64,000 nt of DNA from the NCBI GenBank assembly GCA_016866305.1, contig VGMX01000009.1:1-64000 (forward strand), given 5' to 3'. This DNA is from Chlorobiota bacterium. GTDB taxonomy: Bacteria > Bacteroidota > Chlorobiia > Chlorobiales > Chlorobiaceae. Made by a program: the position numbers and the translations under genes. The first letter of the stretch is position 1; every line of letters begins with the position of its first letter. Below, in pieces: positions 36,872 through 50,914 of this stretch. The notes under the pieces were generated by a model that did no database searches, was not told the DNA's origin, and was given only the letters and a program-made list of their open reading frames with translations.

Positions 36872-38014
36872 ATGCGTTACGATGTTGCTGTCATAGGAGG
36901 GGGACCGTCCGGGGCCGTTGCGGCAAAAATTCTGGCTGAAGCCGGACTCGGCACGGTGCTTCTGGAACGGAATCTCGAAAATGTCAAGCCGTGCGGAGGC
37001 GCAATCCCTCTGGGGCTGATCGAGGAATTCAACCTGCCTTCCGAGCTGATCGAGAAGAAACTCTCACACATGAGGGCCCGTTCACCGAAAGGAAGGGTGA
37101 TCGGCATGCACATGCCGAACGGGTATGTCGGAATGGTTCGCCGCGAACGGTTCGACAGCTACCTGCGCGACGAAGCCCGCAAGGCCGGCAGTGCCGTTCT
37201 CGAAGGGCTGGTACGTTCCATCGAACGCAAAGGCGACTCATTCGTGATCCACATGCTCGGCGACAAACTGCCGCCTGTGGAGGCAGGGTACATCATCGGG
37301 GCCGACGGAGCAAACTCGAAAACCGCTGACGAGCTGCACTTCCCTCCCAATGAGCTGAAGGTGATCGCCATGCAGCAGCGGTTCCGGTATTCACCGGCAA
37401 TCGAGCAGTTCCGGAATATCGTGGAAATCTGGTTCGACGGGGAGGTCTCTCCCGATTTTTACGGATGGATATTTCCCAAGGCGGACCACCTTGCGATCGG
37501 CACCGGCACGGAAGACAGAAAGCATAACATCAAGGAACTGCAGAAACGGTTCATTGAAAAAATCGGCATTGCCGATAAACCCTACCTCGACGAGGCGGCC
37601 AAAATTCCGATGAAACCGCGCCGTTCGTTTACCGGAGAACGGGCTATCCTTGTCGGTGATGCCGCCGGACTGGTAACGCCGGCCAACGGGGAGGGTATCT
37701 TTTTCGCCATGCGCTCGGGAAAGCTCGGCGCCAGGGCAATGATCGATCATATCCGGAAAGGATCACCTCTTGACACCTACGAAAAAGGGTTCCGGAAGCT
37801 GTACGCTCCGATTTTTTTCGGTCTTGAAGTGCTGCAGAACGTCTACTACCGCAACGACCGTCTGAGGGAGAGCTTCGTGGCGATCTGCGCCGATAACGAC
37901 GTGCAGCGCATCACTTTCGACTCGTACCTGTACAAAAAAATGGTTCCCGCCCCTTGGAGCGTGCAGATGAAGATCTTTTCAAAGAACATCTACCACCTGA
38001 TCAAGGGAAACTGA
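36872..38014 (+). CDS. bchP: Geranylgeranyl reductase BchP
   Basis: The 380-residue flavoprotein starts [20 protein letters not shown] (FAD-binding GxGxxG), with [19 protein letters not shown], the PCGGA hallmark of geranylgeranyl reductases, and a second FAD motif [20 protein letters not shown]. It reduces the geranylgeranyl group of bacteriochlorophyll a to phytyl. It lies 36 bp after glyS and is followed by a Ycf49-like gene, a photosynthesis-linked context. Confidence 0.92.
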   Translation: MRYDVAVIGGGPSGAVAAKILAEAGLGTVLLERNLENVKPCGGAIPLGLIEEFNLPSELIEKKLSHMRARSPKGRVIGMHMPNGYVGMVRRERFDSYLRDEARKAGSAVLEGLVRSIERKGDSFVIHMLGDKLPPVEAGYIIGADGANSKTADELHFPPNELKVIAMQQRFRYSPAIEQFRNIVEIWFDGEVSPDFYGWIFPKADHLAIGTGTEDRKHNIKELQKRFIEKIGIADKPYLDEAAKIPMKPRRSFTGERAILVGDAAGLVTPANGEGIFFAMRSGKLGARAMIDHIRKGSPLDTYEKGFRKLYAPIFFGLEVLQNVYYRNDRLRESFVAICADNDVQRITFDSYLYKKMVPAPWSVQMKIFSKNIYHLIKGN

Positions 38015-38048
38015 CCCTCAGGCAAACTGCTTTTCATTCAGGAATACC

Positions 38049-38765
38049 ATGATTCTTGCCTCAATCGGGCTGCTGTCAATCCCGAACTGGGTTATCCATC
38101 TCTCATCCTCTCTGGAATGGGGAATAGCTGCCTTCATGATGTACCGCTACGGCACGATCACCGCAAGAAAGGATATCCGGTTTTTCGGGCTTTCGATGCT
38201 GCCGCACTGGATCGGAAGCTTTTTTGTGCTGGCTTATCATATCTCCACGGACAGCATCCCGCTGCTGCTCGACCTGTCGGAAACCATCAATCTGTTCGGC
38301 AGCATTTCGCTGCTCTGGGCAACAATGCATATCCTGAAAACCAGCGGGACGTCAACGCCTACTGCAAGCATGATGGCCGTTTTTGGTACCCTGATGATTG
38401 CCGGCAAACCGCAGTCTTACCTGGGCGACGACGTTTTCGACGCTATCCTGCAGATTTCAAGCGTGGTATACCTTACCTTTCTCGGCATGCTTCTGCGGGT
38501 GAGGAAAAAAGACCCGACGGTTTTTTCGGGGCTCACCGTGACCGGATTCTGGTTCGTGCTGGTGTTTATATCCGTAACGGTGTTCTTCATGTACCTGGCA
38601 ACCGAAGTTCGCGGATTCCACTCGCTTTCGCATGACGACCTGCTACACGGATCGGCCGAAAGCCTGCTCACCGTCAGCAACCTCATGATCGTACTCGGCA
38701 TCCACCGGCAGACCCGGAAGTTCGAACAACAGCTGATAAGCCGTTCAGCGACGCAGCATCCGTGA
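38049..38765 (+). CDS. DUF2499/Ycf49-like membrane protein
   Basis: The 238-residue protein has about six transmembrane helices. Its start, LSIPNWVIHLSSSLEWGIAA then FGLSMLPHWIGSFFVLAYHI, resembles the Ycf49/DUF2499 family found in cyanobacteria and plastids. The second half (LLWATMHILKTSG..., GFWFVLVFISVTVFFMYLAT) resembles the companion DUF3593, suggesting a fusion of the two. It lies 35 bp downstream of bchP, so a role in pigment or photosystem assembly is plausible but unproven. Confidence 0.75.
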   Translation: MILASIGLLSIPNWVIHLSSSLEWGIAAFMMYRYGTITARKDIRFFGLSMLPHWIGSFFVLAYHISTDSIPLLLDLSETINLFGSISLLWATMHILKTSGTSTPTASMMAVFGTLMIAGKPQSYLGDDVFDAILQISSVVYLTFLGMLLRVRKKDPTVFSGLTVTGFWFVLVFISVTVFFMYLATEVRGFHSLSHDDLLHGSAESLLTVSNLMIVLGIHRQTRKFEQQLISRSATQHP

Positions 38766-40445
38766 ATAGGCTTTCGGCTCGGCAAGCAGGGCAAGTGCCC
38801 GCTGCACGACCGGATCGTCACCAAGCTCAGCCTTGCGGGATGCCGCTTCGTTGTAATGACGCATGATTTCAATCTCGAGCAGCCGAACGATGCGATCCGA
38901 TTCGCGCTCGATTCCGTTCCGTTTGAGCTGCAGAAGCTCCTGCTTCAGACCGGCAAGGCTCTTCAGTGAATCTTTCTGTTTTCCAGTCTGCCCTGCCGCA
39001 ATGCTTTCCTCGACTTCCCTGAGCCGCCGTTCGGGAGCAGAGGTGAAGGTAAAGCCTTGCCGTTGGAGAAAATCGTCAAAGGAGGCCTTCAGCTCCGTAC
39101 GGTCAAGGGTTTTGTCAGGCGCTTCGGCATGCTCTGCCCGATACCCCGACGCAAAAAGAAAAATCATCCCCTGACGGCGAAGTTCCTGCTCATAGTCCGA
39201 GTGCTCCGTCTCCGCTACAGCAAGATCGGGAGCGATACCCCCGCCACCATAGACCTTGCGCCTGGCTGCCGTATAATAAACCGGCGGAGGGAAGACTCGT
39301 CCGGAAACTTTCTTCAGAACGTTTCTTGCCACAGCACTTTCGGCGTGGGGTTTCTGGATCAGTCGTCCCGATGGCGTATAATATTTTGCCGTGGTGAGTT
39401 TCAGGGTGTTATCGTACGGAAGCCGGATAACGGACTGCACCAGGCCCTTGCCATAGGAACGCTCCCCAAGCACAACACCCCGGTCGAGATCCTGTATGGC
39501 TCCCGATACGATTTCGGAAGCGGATGCGCTTTCCCGGTCGATAAGCACGGCAACCGGAAGTGTCCCGACAATCGGGGAGTGCTCTGTTTTATAGATTTTC
39601 TCCGATTCGGGCATTCTTCCCCGAATGGTGACAATCGTACTGCCTTTCTCGACAAAAAGTGAGGAAATCTCGACCGCCGATGCAAGCAGACCTCCGGGAT
39701 TGCCGCGCAGATCGATAATGAGTCCCTTGAGCATCAGCCTGTTTTCCTTTGTCTGACGAAACAGCGTTTCGAGCGCATGACGGATATCATCGGCTGAATG
39801 AGCGGCAAAGCTGTCGAGCTGAAGATAGCCGCATTCACCGATGATGCCAGAGTAGGAAACCGTGCTGACACGAACCTCTTCCCTTGAAAGCGAAACCAGA
39901 CGCGCAGATGCGCTGCCTTCCCGGGACAGGGAAATGGTAAGACGGCTTCCTTTCCGGCCCTTGATCATCTCCCTGATGCCGTCTGTCGTTTTCCCTTTAA
40001 GCGACACGCCGTCAATCCGCTCGATCCTGTCACCGGTCCGGATACCGGCTTTCCATGCCGGATATCCTTCGAGAACCGAGGTCACATAAATCTTGTCCCC
40101 GAATTTAGCCATGCTGATACCGATACCGGTGTATTGGCCGGAGGTGATTTCTCCAAGCTCTTCCGACTGGTTCTCGTCGAGAAAGACGGTGTAAGGGTCA
40201 AGCGTACCAAGCATACCGTCGATAGCCGCATACATGAGCTGACTGACATCGAGAGGTTCAACATAATTTCCGGAAAGTTCACGGTAAACATCGCCGAAAA
40301 GATCGATGCCTTTGGTAATTTCATGAAACTCGCCTTCCGGATACTCCTGCGAGGCTGCCTGAAGAGGCAGGAAGAACATCGTACTGAAAAGGAATGCCGC
40401 AACGAGGCTTGCGGCAATACGCTTGCTGAACGGGAGTGTTTTCAT
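38745..40445 (-). CDS. Carboxy-terminal processing peptidase (S41)
   Basis: After the signal sequence KRIAASLVAAFLFSTMFFLP the ~566-residue protein has a PDZ domain (GIGISMAKFGDKIYVTSVLE, GIRTGDRIERIDG) and the S41 protease core with LIIDLRGNPGGLL, the nucleophile in DRESASASEIVSGAIQD and the general-base Lys in ERSYGKGLVQSV. It cleaves periplasmic proteins near their C-termini. The start at 40,445 was chosen for the signal peptide; the longer frame adds a non-signal leader. Its 3' end overlaps the Ycf49-like gene by 21 bp, convergently. Confidence 0.9.
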   Translation of the reverse strand: MKTLPFSKRIAASLVAAFLFSTMFFLPLQAASQEYPEGEFHEITKGIDLFGDVYRELSGNYVEPLDVSQLMYAAIDGMLGTLDPYTVFLDENQSEELGEITSGQYTGIGISMAKFGDKIYVTSVLEGYPAWKAGIRTGDRIERIDGVSLKGKTTDGIREMIKGRKGSRLTISLSREGSASARLVSLSREEVRVSTVSYSGIIGECGYLQLDSFAAHSADDIRHALETLFRQTKENRLMLKGLIIDLRGNPGGLLASAVEISSLFVEKGSTIVTIRGRMPESEKIYKTEHSPIVGTLPVAVLIDRESASASEIVSGAIQDLDRGVVLGERSYGKGLVQSVIRLPYDNTLKLTTAKYYTPSGRLIQKPHAESAVARNVLKKVSGRVFPPPVYYTAARRKVYGGGGIAPDLAVAETEHSDYEQELRRQGMIFLFASGYRAEHAEAPDKTLDRTELKASFDDFLQRQGFTFTSAPERRLREVEESIAAGQTGKQKDSLKSLAGLKQELLQLKRNGIERESDRIVRLLEIEIMRHYNEAASRKAELGDDPVVQRALALLAEPKAYSRMLRR

Positions 40446-40585
40446 GAAGCTCTGCACCTTTGTTATCCATTGTTCACTCTTCAGATCTCGCCCGGCCGGT
40501 TGCCGGACATGGTTCAAAGCGCCGGGAAACCGGCTCGGAAAGCACGGGCAAACGCCCGCCCCGTGACGATTCGCCAGAGAACAGA

Positions 40586-41449
40586 TCAGCGGAGAGCTTC
40601 TTCAAGGGCCGTGGCTCCATCGGTCTTGTCATCACGATACTTGACGATAACCGGCGTGTAGAGCGAAAGGCCGTGCTCCGCTGCAAAATCGCCCCTGAGC
40701 TTTCTTGAACCGGCAACAACAACCGCACCGGCCGGAATAACCAGGGGACTGTCCGCGTTTCTTCGATGAATGGTTCCATGAACAAGATCGTAGACCGGGG
40801 TCGATCCGTTGAGAATCACTCCGGTCCCGATAACGGCCCGCTCGCGCACGATGGTGCCTTCGTAAATGCCGCAGTTGCCTCCTACCATGACCTCGTCTTC
40901 GATAATGACCGGCATGGCGCCGACCGGCTCAAGCACTCCACCCACCTGAACGCCTGCCGAGAGATGAACTTTTTTGCCGACCTGGGCGCAACTTCCGACG
41001 AGGGCGTGGGAGTCGATCATGGTGCCCGCATCGACGTAGGCCCCGACGTTGACATAGGCAGGGGGCATCATCACGACGGACGGAGCAAGGTAAGCGCCGT
41101 CACGAACCGATGAACCGCCCGGGACGATCCGCACGTTATGATCGAGGGTTATCTCCTTGAGCGGCCAGGTATCCTTGTCTATGAAGGCAAATCCACCCAG
41201 TTTGCCCTCGGGAGCCACAGTGACGCCGGTCAGTTTTCCCAGACGCATGCCGAGCAATATCCCTTCCTTTACCCATGTGTTGACAACCCATGCGCTCTCT
41301 TTTTTTTCAGCAGCTCTGACTGATCCGTCATTGAGAAGCTGCTTGAATGCAAAAAAAATCCCCCTTGCATCAGGGTTTCCTGCAAGCTCTGCAGCCCCTG
41401 CTGATGAAAGCGAGAGAATATCCTGTTTCAGCTGTTCGTATGCAGACAT
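40586..41449 (-). CDS. dapD: Tetrahydrodipicolinate N-succinyltransferase
   Basis: The 287-residue protein has the hexapeptide-repeat left-handed beta helix: [60 protein letters not shown]. It succinylates tetrahydrodipicolinate in the lysine/meso-diaminopimelate pathway. It lies between ctp and the RNase gene on the same strand, possibly in one transcript with the RNase upstream (18 bp gap). Confidence 0.95.
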   Translation of the reverse strand: MSAYEQLKQDILSLSSAGAAELAGNPDARGIFFAFKQLLNDGSVRAAEKKESAWVVNTWVKEGILLGMRLGKLTGVTVAPEGKLGGFAFIDKDTWPLKEITLDHNVRIVPGGSSVRDGAYLAPSVVMMPPAYVNVGAYVDAGTMIDSHALVGSCAQVGKKVHLSAGVQVGGVLEPVGAMPVIIEDEVMVGGNCGIYEGTIVRERAVIGTGVILNGSTPVYDLVHGTIHRRNADSPLVIPAGAVVVAGSRKLRGDFAAEHGLSLYTPVIVKYRDDKTDGATALEEALR

Positions 41450-41467
41450 GATACACGGTCCTGTTGG

Positions 41468-43168
41468 TTAGAGCTCGCTGTATTCGGCGGTGATGTCTTT
41501 ATTGTGCTTGCGGTTGTAAAAACGGAAATCGTCACTTCGAAGGCTTTCGTCCTGCTTGACGCGGACAAATACCATGTGCTGAAGAAACCATTTCAACTCT
41601 GTTTTCATGTCGGTGTTCTTCAGCGGCTCGGCGACCGTCGGGCTGACATAGAGATCGAGCTGCTGAAATTTCATGGGCTGCTGCAGCGCATATTTGCGAA
41701 GCCAGCGTTCAATCTGATTGATGGTGGTGAACCGCGCCTGCACGACTCCGGTTCCTCCACAGGCAGGACACTGGTCTCCCATGCGCTGCATGAGGCTCGG
41801 ACGGATGCGTTCGCGGGTGATCTGCATGATGCCGAAATCGGACATCGGCAGGATGTTGGATTTCGCGCGGTCGTTGCGAAGCTCCGTTTTCATGGCATCG
41901 TACACTTTTTTCGCGTTTTTCGGATCGAGCATATCGATAAAGTCAACCACGATAATGCCGCCGATATCACGCAGCCTGAGCTGGCGGACGATTTCACGAG
42001 CGGCTTCGAGGTTGGTTTTCAGGGAGTTCTCCTCCTGTTCCCGCTTGGCTGCGTAACGTCCGCTGTTGACGTCAACCACCACCATGGCTTCAGTGTGCTC
42101 GATGATGATGTAGCCGCCCGACTTCAGCCATACCTTGCGGGAAAAGATGGATTCGACATCCTTGGCGATATTGTATCCCTCAAACAGCGGCAACTTGCCC
42201 TGATAGAGCGAAACGTTCTTTTCCATTTCCGGAGCTGCCCACTGGATGTAATTGAGCGTCTCCTTGTAGATGCCTGGCGAATTGGCAACGATCTCGGTCA
42301 CATCGGAAGTAAGCGAATCCCGCAAGACGCTGGAAATGATGGTATCCTCCTTGAAAATCAGCTGCGGTGGTGCCGCATCCTTGAGTTTTTCCTCAATCTG
42401 CACCCATTTGGCAAGCAGTTTTTCGAGGTCCTGCTTCAGGAGCGACTCCTCCTGGTGCTCGGCCACGGTGCGAATGATGGCGCCGAACCCCTCGGGCAGC
42501 ATGGAGCGTACGAGTTTTTTCAGCCTGGCGCGCTCCTTGCGCACCACAACCCTGCGTGAAACAGCGACCTGTCCGCCGCCGAAAGGGAGCAGCACCATGA
42601 ACCGCCCTGCTATGGTGATATCTGAGGTGAGCCGGGAGCCCTTGTTGCTGATTGGCTCCTTGATCACCTGAACAAGTATCGAGTCGTTAGGTTTGAGCTT
42701 GCCGGCGATCATCTGGGTATAGGATTGCCGTTCTGCCGCCTTTTCCTCCTCGGTTGCAGGCCCTTTCCTTTCCCCGTTACGCTGCTGTGGTCTGGAGGGC
42801 TGAGTCCCTGCTGCACTCTCTTCCGTAGCGGAAGCAGGCGGCGTTTGGGCTGTCTCATCGTCGAATTCATCACCGCCACCGTTTTCATCGTCATCGTCAT
42901 CCTCGATCAGGGCACGGTAATCCTCGCTGGTGGTGCCGACATCGGAAAAATGCAGAAACCCGTCGGATTTCTGACCGATATCGACAAATGCGGCCTTCAG
43001 GCCTTCAACAACCTTGTGCACCCGCCCGAGATAGATATCGCCGATACTCCGGCGACTCTCGGGACGTTCGATCGTCAGCTCCGCAAGACGCCCCTCTTCG
43101 ACAAGCGCGACCTGTATCTCGTCACCGATCTTGTTCATGAGGAGCTGTTTGTTCATGCTCTTCTTCAT
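41468..43168 (-). CDS. Ribonuclease G/E with acidic insertion in the S1 domain
   Basis: The ~566-residue enzyme has an S1 RNA-binding region ([31 protein letters not shown]), the catalytic DNase I-like part ([20 protein letters not shown] with the metal-binding Asp, and [11 protein letters not shown]), and the Zn-link motif CPACGGTG near the C-terminus. The S1 domain is split by a ~75-residue low-complexity insert rich in D, E, Q and P ([16 protein letters not shown]...). It processes 16S rRNA or mRNA. ATG 43,156 ([13 protein letters not shown]) is an alternative start. Confidence 0.9.
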   Translation of the reverse strand: MKKSMNKQLLMNKIGDEIQVALVEEGRLAELTIERPESRRSIGDIYLGRVHKVVEGLKAAFVDIGQKSDGFLHFSDVGTTSEDYRALIEDDDDDENGGGDEFDDETAQTPPASATEESAAGTQPSRPQQRNGERKGPATEEEKAAERQSYTQMIAGKLKPNDSILVQVIKEPISNKGSRLTSDITIAGRFMVLLPFGGGQVAVSRRVVVRKERARLKKLVRSMLPEGFGAIIRTVAEHQEESLLKQDLEKLLAKWVQIEEKLKDAAPPQLIFKEDTIISSVLRDSLTSDVTEIVANSPGIYKETLNYIQWAAPEMEKNVSLYQGKLPLFEGYNIAKDVESIFSRKVWLKSGGYIIIEHTEAMVVVDVNSGRYAAKREQEENSLKTNLEAAREIVRQLRLRDIGGIIVVDFIDMLDPKNAKKVYDAMKTELRNDRAKSNILPMSDFGIMQITRERIRPSLMQRMGDQCPACGGTGVVQARFTTINQIERWLRKYALQQPMKFQQLDLYVSPTVAEPLKNTDMKTELKWFLQHMVFVRVKQDESLRSDDFRFYNRKHNKDITAEYSEL

Positions 43169-43572
43169 ATACAAAACTCTGTTATAAATGGTAAAAACCG
43201 GGGGAACACCCCTTTCATAGTTTCCTCTGCCATGCTGCTTCCGATGCCGCCGGACAAGCCTGGCCGCCTGGTACTGCAAAACGCCTCCGCAACGGACAAT
43301 GGTTCCTGATTGTCATGACGTTCTCTGTGAGAAAACCGGTGATTGAAGCAACCCGGAGCACGGAGGCAAAATGCCGGTTATGAGCAGCAGCCTCAGAGCG
43401 AAAAACCGGAAGCTGCAAAGGCAGGATAACAGGCTTGCAGGCCAACCGTCAAGATAAGAAATTAAAACAGGAAACAGCAACACGCCATATCGGGGAACAC
43501 AAGCTGCATTATTGCCGGTAAATCCGCTTATATTGGGAAGTACAAGACTGCACCGAAGCAGGAACAGGGGAT
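43169..43572. other. Intergenic region between the RNase gene and rnhB
   Basis: About 400 bp between divergent genes. I see no additional gene. AT-rich stretches near 43,180 and 43,530-43,545 could be promoters for the two genes. Confidence 0.4.
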
Positions 43573-44190
43573 ATGGACACCGACTACGAGCACACATTCT
43601 GGAAAGAGACCTCGCACGTCTGCGGCATCGATGAGGCCGGCAGGGGACCGCTTGCAGGACCGGTTGTTGCGGCTGCAGTTATCTTTCCCCGCTGGTTCAG
43701 ACCCGAACGGGGTGTTCTTGCCGCGCTCGACGATTCGAAAAAGCTCTCTGCTGAACTCCGCGAAAAACTTGCTCCCGCCATCAAGGATGCAGCGCTCTGC
43801 TGGGCTGTCGATGCGGTTGGCCCGGAAACGATCGACCAGATGAACATCTTCAGGGCAACCATGCTGGCCATGAACAACGCCGTAGCGGCGATGCCAAAGC
43901 ATCCTGAACTGCTGCTTGTCGACGGCAACCGGTTCAGACCCCTGCTCCCGGTACCCTACCAAACCATCGTCAAAGGCGACTCGAAAGTGTTTTCCATCGC
44001 CGCCGCATCGGTCCTTGCCAAAACATGCAGGGACGCCATCATGAAGGAGTTCGGCCTGACCTATCCCCAGTATGGTTTCGAGCGGCATTTCGGATACCCC
44101 ACCGGCGAGCATATCCGGGCAATAGCAGTACACGGAAGGAGCCCTGTTCATCGTAACAGTTTTAAAGTCAGACAGTTGGGAGAGAAATGA
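43573..44190 (+). CDS. rnhB: Ribonuclease HII
   Basis: The 205-residue protein has the RNase HII motif [20 protein letters not shown] with catalytic Asp and Glu, LLVDGNRF and [17 protein letters not shown]. It removes ribonucleotides and RNA primers from DNA. yraN follows after 3 bp, an arrangement common in bacteria. Confidence 0.95.
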   Translation: MDTDYEHTFWKETSHVCGIDEAGRGPLAGPVVAAAVIFPRWFRPERGVLAALDDSKKLSAELREKLAPAIKDAALCWAVDAVGPETIDQMNIFRATMLAMNNAVAAMPKHPELLLVDGNRFRPLLPVPYQTIVKGDSKVFSIAAASVLAKTCRDAIMKEFGLTYPQYGFERHFGYPTGEHIRAIAVHGRSPVHRNSFKVRQLGEK

Positions 44191-44193
44191 AAC

Positions 44194-44592
44194 ATGACCA
44201 ACACGGATCATGATCCACATTCACTGGGTCGGCAGGGCGAACAGCTCGCTGCGGACTATCTTGCCGGAAAAGGATACCGGATCGTGGTGCGGAACTTCCG
44301 CTACCACCGCAACGAAATCGATCTTATCGCCCTCGACGGCCGCACCCTCTGTTTTGTGGAGGTAAAAACCAGGGGCTCTCTGGAAAAAGGCCATCCGGTG
44401 GAATCGGTAACCCCGCAGAAGCAGAAGGAGATCATCAAGGCAGCCAAAGCCTATCTGCTCACCCTTCAAAACCGTGAACCCGACTGCAGGTTCGATGTGA
44501 TCGCGATTCTTGCCGACAGCATGAACGGAGATCGCATCGCATCGTTCACCATCGAACACTTCACTGACGCCTTCTGGGATGAAATCCGGTAA
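44194..44592 (+). CDS. YraN/UPF0102 family protein
   Basis: The 132-residue protein shows the UPF0102 nuclease-like fold: [40 protein letters not shown] and [10 protein letters not shown], with the E..D..ExK arrangement of Holliday-resolvase-like nucleases. The family function is unknown, but its link to rnhB suggests DNA repair. Confidence 0.88.
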   Translation: MTNTDHDPHSLGRQGEQLAADYLAGKGYRIVVRNFRYHRNEIDLIALDGRTLCFVEVKTRGSLEKGHPVESVTPQKQKEIIKAAKAYLLTLQNREPDCRFDVIAILADSMNGDRIASFTIEHFTDAFWDEIR

Positions 44593-44673
44593 GTGCGGGA
44601 GCATGCCGCAATAGCGCTAATCCGCTAATTTTGTTATCTTGTGCTTTATTTTGTTCACTCAGTCACTTTATGA

Positions 44674-47916
<3,243 letters not shown>

Positions 47917-47962
47917 GCTCATCGCTCCTTGCTCTTGATGTTGTTTGTTATTCTCCTGCAGC

Positions 47963-48898
47963 CTAGGAAGCACTGCCTCCCCTGAGCCTTACCACTGACT
48001 TCGTCGCTCTCAGCCAGTCGTACACCAGAGGAGCGGCAATAAAAATGGACGAATAGGTTCCAATCAGGATGCCGGTGAAAACCGCAAATGCGAACCCCCG
48101 GATGGCAGGCCCGGCAAAAATGAACAGGATCAGTACACTGATAAGGGTTGTCCCTCCGGTAACGATGGTACGACTCAACGTCTGGTTCATGCTCTCGTTG
48201 AAAATGGCCGCGTACTCCGACGGCTTGCTTCCGCGTATGCGCTCCCTGATGCGGTCGTACACAACAACGGTATCGGTAATCGAATAACCCGCAACCGTGA
48301 GAAAAGCTGCGATGATGCTCTGATCCATTTCAAGCGGCATGAAGGCAAAGATGCCTCCAAGCATGCTGAACAGCCCGAGCACGGTGAGCACGTCATGGAA
48401 AATAGCCAAAACACCGGCCGCGGCGAACTTGATTTCATACCTGAACCCGACATAAATCAGGATGGCGACAAGTGCGGCCAGCATGGCCTTGACGGCAGAC
48501 CATTTCAGGTCGGATGCGATGCTCGGCCCTACGGAATCGATCCTGACGATTTCATGGGGATTATCGGCAATTCTGTCTCTGAAAGCATTCGAAATGAGCG
48601 ATTTCAGTTCATTCGTCTGACCGTTGAACACCGTACTGAGCAGAAACGAACGGTCAAGCCCGTATTGTTTCAGGGTTCCCGACACTCCCGCCTCCTTCAG
48701 TACGGAGCGAACGCTGGAGACATCGATGTTTTTCTCGAAACGGATAACCACCTCGGAACCTCCCCGGAAGTCGATTCCGTAGTTGAGTCCCCTGACAGCA
48801 AGCGAGACCAGTCCGGAAAGCAGAAGAACAGCAGAGATCGCATAAGCTATTTTACGGTGCTTGATGAAATCGAACCCGGTTTTATGAAAAATCCTCAT
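47963..48898 (-). CDS. secF: Protein translocase subunit SecF
   Basis: The 311-residue protein has six transmembrane helices and the SecF signatures: GLNYGIDFRGGSEVVIRFEK in the periplasmic loop and AFLTVAGYSITDTVVVYDRI, RTIVTGGTTLISVLILFIF. SecDF uses the proton motive force to pull proteins across the membrane after SecYEG/SecA. It follows secD by 20 bp. Confidence 0.95.
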   Translation of the reverse strand: MRIFHKTGFDFIKHRKIAYAISAVLLLSGLVSLAVRGLNYGIDFRGGSEVVIRFEKNIDVSSVRSVLKEAGVSGTLKQYGLDRSFLLSTVFNGQTNELKSLISNAFRDRIADNPHEIVRIDSVGPSIASDLKWSAVKAMLAALVAILIYVGFRYEIKFAAAGVLAIFHDVLTVLGLFSMLGGIFAFMPLEMDQSIIAAFLTVAGYSITDTVVVYDRIRERIRGSKPSEYAAIFNESMNQTLSRTIVTGGTTLISVLILFIFAGPAIRGFAFAVFTGILIGTYSSIFIAAPLVYDWLRATKSVVRLRGGSAS

Positions 48899-48918
48899 GG
48901 ATAACGCACCTTGATTGA

Positions 48919-50760
48919 TTAACCGAAACTTTTTACTGAAAGTATATTTCTGGAAAACATGAACGTGAAAATTTCCTTTGTCACCACAATCGCCGTAAAG
49001 AGACTTGTCGCCGTACCGATCATCAGTGTGACGGCAAAGCCCTGGACAGGCCCGATCCCGAAGGTATAGAGCAGGTATGCCGAAGCAAGCGTGGTGACAT
49101 GCGAGTCGAGAATGGAGGAAAATGCCTTCTCATATCCGGCTCCTATCGCCGATGCCACAGATTTGCCTTCAGCAAGTTCCTCCCGGATGCGTTCGTTTAT
49201 CAGCACGTTGGCATCTACTGCCATACCCATGGTGAGCACGATGCCGGCGATACCGGGCAGAGAAAGTGATGCGCTGAATCCTGCAAGCACCGACAGCACG
49301 ACAAGAATATTGAGAACAAGGGCAACATCCGCAGCAATGCCCGCCGTCCGGTAGTACAGCAGCATGAAGATCGACACCGCGAGGAAACCCCAGGCCATCG
49401 AGAGCATGCCGGCCCTGATGTAATCGGCTCCCAGCGACGGCCCGACCGTGCGCTCCTCGAGAATCCTCACCGGAGCCGGAAGGGCGCCTGCCTTGAGAAC
49501 GATTTCCAGGTCCTTAGCCTCTTCAACGCTTTCGATTCCGTTGATCACCGAATTGCCGTTGGGAATTTTCGACTGAACCACCGGCGCGCTGTACACCGCA
49601 CCGTCAAGGACAATTGCTATCCGCTTGCCGATATTGGCGCCGGTTATGCGTGCCCACTTCGCGGTTCCTTCGGAGTTCATGTCCATGAGCACCTCAGGCT
49701 GCGCACCTTCCGCGCTGAAAGAAGCCTTGGCTTCGGTTATCACTCCACCGGTCAGTTCGGCGGTTTTCCTGACCAGAAAAACCGGATAGTAGTTCCGTCC
49801 GTCCTGCAGCTGATCGGGCTTGGCCGCCAGGAGAAGCTCGCTGTCCTGGGGAACGAGCGCACTGACATCGCTTCGCTGGAACAGTTTTGTGACAAACTCC
49901 CGTGAATCCTCCTGCACATAGACGCTGCCGTTCTGCAGAATGGTCAGGGCGTCGTAAAGCGGTCCTGCTGATCCGGCCGAAGGTTTGAGCGCAGGAGAAA
50001 GCCCCTCTTCTTGCAGTGAATCCGCCTTGACGCTATCGGCAGGAAGCCGGGAGGGCGAAGTCACCCCTGAAGCAAGGGAAGAGTTGAGCTTGTCGAGCAC
50101 CCGCAGCAGCACTTCTGGTTCTCTGAGCAGCTTGAATTCAAGTTTTGCCGTCCCCTTCAACAGGTTTCTCACCCGGTTTTCATCGGATATGCCGGCAAGT
50201 TCGATAATGAGCCTTCGGCTGCCCTGTGTGGTTATGATCGGTTCGGCAACACCATACTGGTCGATACGATTCCGGATGATCTCCCTGGCGCGCACAAGCG
50301 CATCCTCCGACTCCTTGCGGAGCTTGCCGGTTATCTCACTGTCACTGTTCCGGATATCGTAGAAATAGCGACTGAGCCTGATCTGCTTGTTTCTGAATTC
50401 AGAAACAAGCAGATCGATGACCGGAACATCGCTCGATGCGGCTTTCTGCCTTACCCTTTCCATAATGGCCTGCAATCGGGCATCCTTGTTCCAGGCTTTC
50501 TGTTCAAAAAGATCGGCCTGGTCAACCTCCATGACAAGATGCATGCCTCCTTTCAGGTCAAGACCCAGCTTGAGGCTTTTCTTGCGGGCATTGTCCAGTT
50601 CATCCCGGTGGCTGATCATGTACTTCAGACTGTCCGCACCCGAGGCAAAGCTGCCCAGCTGTTTCGACAGCGAATAATCACGCCAGGTGGGCCATAGAGA
50701 CCAGAGGGAAACAAGCGTAACCAGAGCAATCAGTAAGAGGTTGAATGGTTTGTTTTTCAT
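48919..50760 (-). CDS. secD: Protein translocase subunit SecD
   Basis: The 613-residue protein starts with one transmembrane helix, then a large periplasmic domain ([36 protein letters not shown]) and five further helices with the conserved [18 protein letters not shown] motif carrying the proton-relay Asp. It forms SecDF with the next gene. The operon order is secD-secF-surA-like, all linked to protein export. Confidence 0.96.
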   Translation of the reverse strand: MKNKPFNLLLIALVTLVSLWSLWPTWRDYSLSKQLGSFASGADSLKYMISHRDELDNARKKSLKLGLDLKGGMHLVMEVDQADLFEQKAWNKDARLQAIMERVRQKAASSDVPVIDLLVSEFRNKQIRLSRYFYDIRNSDSEITGKLRKESEDALVRAREIIRNRIDQYGVAEPIITTQGSRRLIIELAGISDENRVRNLLKGTAKLEFKLLREPEVLLRVLDKLNSSLASGVTSPSRLPADSVKADSLQEEGLSPALKPSAGSAGPLYDALTILQNGSVYVQEDSREFVTKLFQRSDVSALVPQDSELLLAAKPDQLQDGRNYYPVFLVRKTAELTGGVITEAKASFSAEGAQPEVLMDMNSEGTAKWARITGANIGKRIAIVLDGAVYSAPVVQSKIPNGNSVINGIESVEEAKDLEIVLKAGALPAPVRILEERTVGPSLGADYIRAGMLSMAWGFLAVSIFMLLYYRTAGIAADVALVLNILVVLSVLAGFSASLSLPGIAGIVLTMGMAVDANVLINERIREELAEGKSVASAIGAGYEKAFSSILDSHVTTLASAYLLYTFGIGPVQGFAVTLMIGTATSLFTAIVVTKEIFTFMFSRNILSVKSFG

Positions 50761-50866
50761 TATGGATAAAGCTTTTCACGCAATGGAAATAATTCAGCCA
50801 ATATATAAAACAGGGTAGTGATTAACAATCTGCAGTGATCGCCGGTATCGGGCATGATCGCTGACC

Positions 50867-50898
50867 ATAAAAAAAGCCCGGCTTTACCGGGCTTTTTT
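50867..50898 (-). terminator. Bidirectional terminator between fccB and secD
   Basis: AAGCCCGG and CCGGGCTT pair around a TTTA loop, with an A-run on the left and a T-run on the right. On the minus strand it ends the sox/fcc operon 17 bp after fccB. Confidence 0.85.
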
Positions 50899-50914
50899 GG
50901 GCACAGACGGGCAA

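Noticed and set aside
41504-42559. Plus-strand frame of 351 codons
   Set aside because: Antisense to the catalytic part of RNase G/E, which has clear motifs; no family features in the antisense product.
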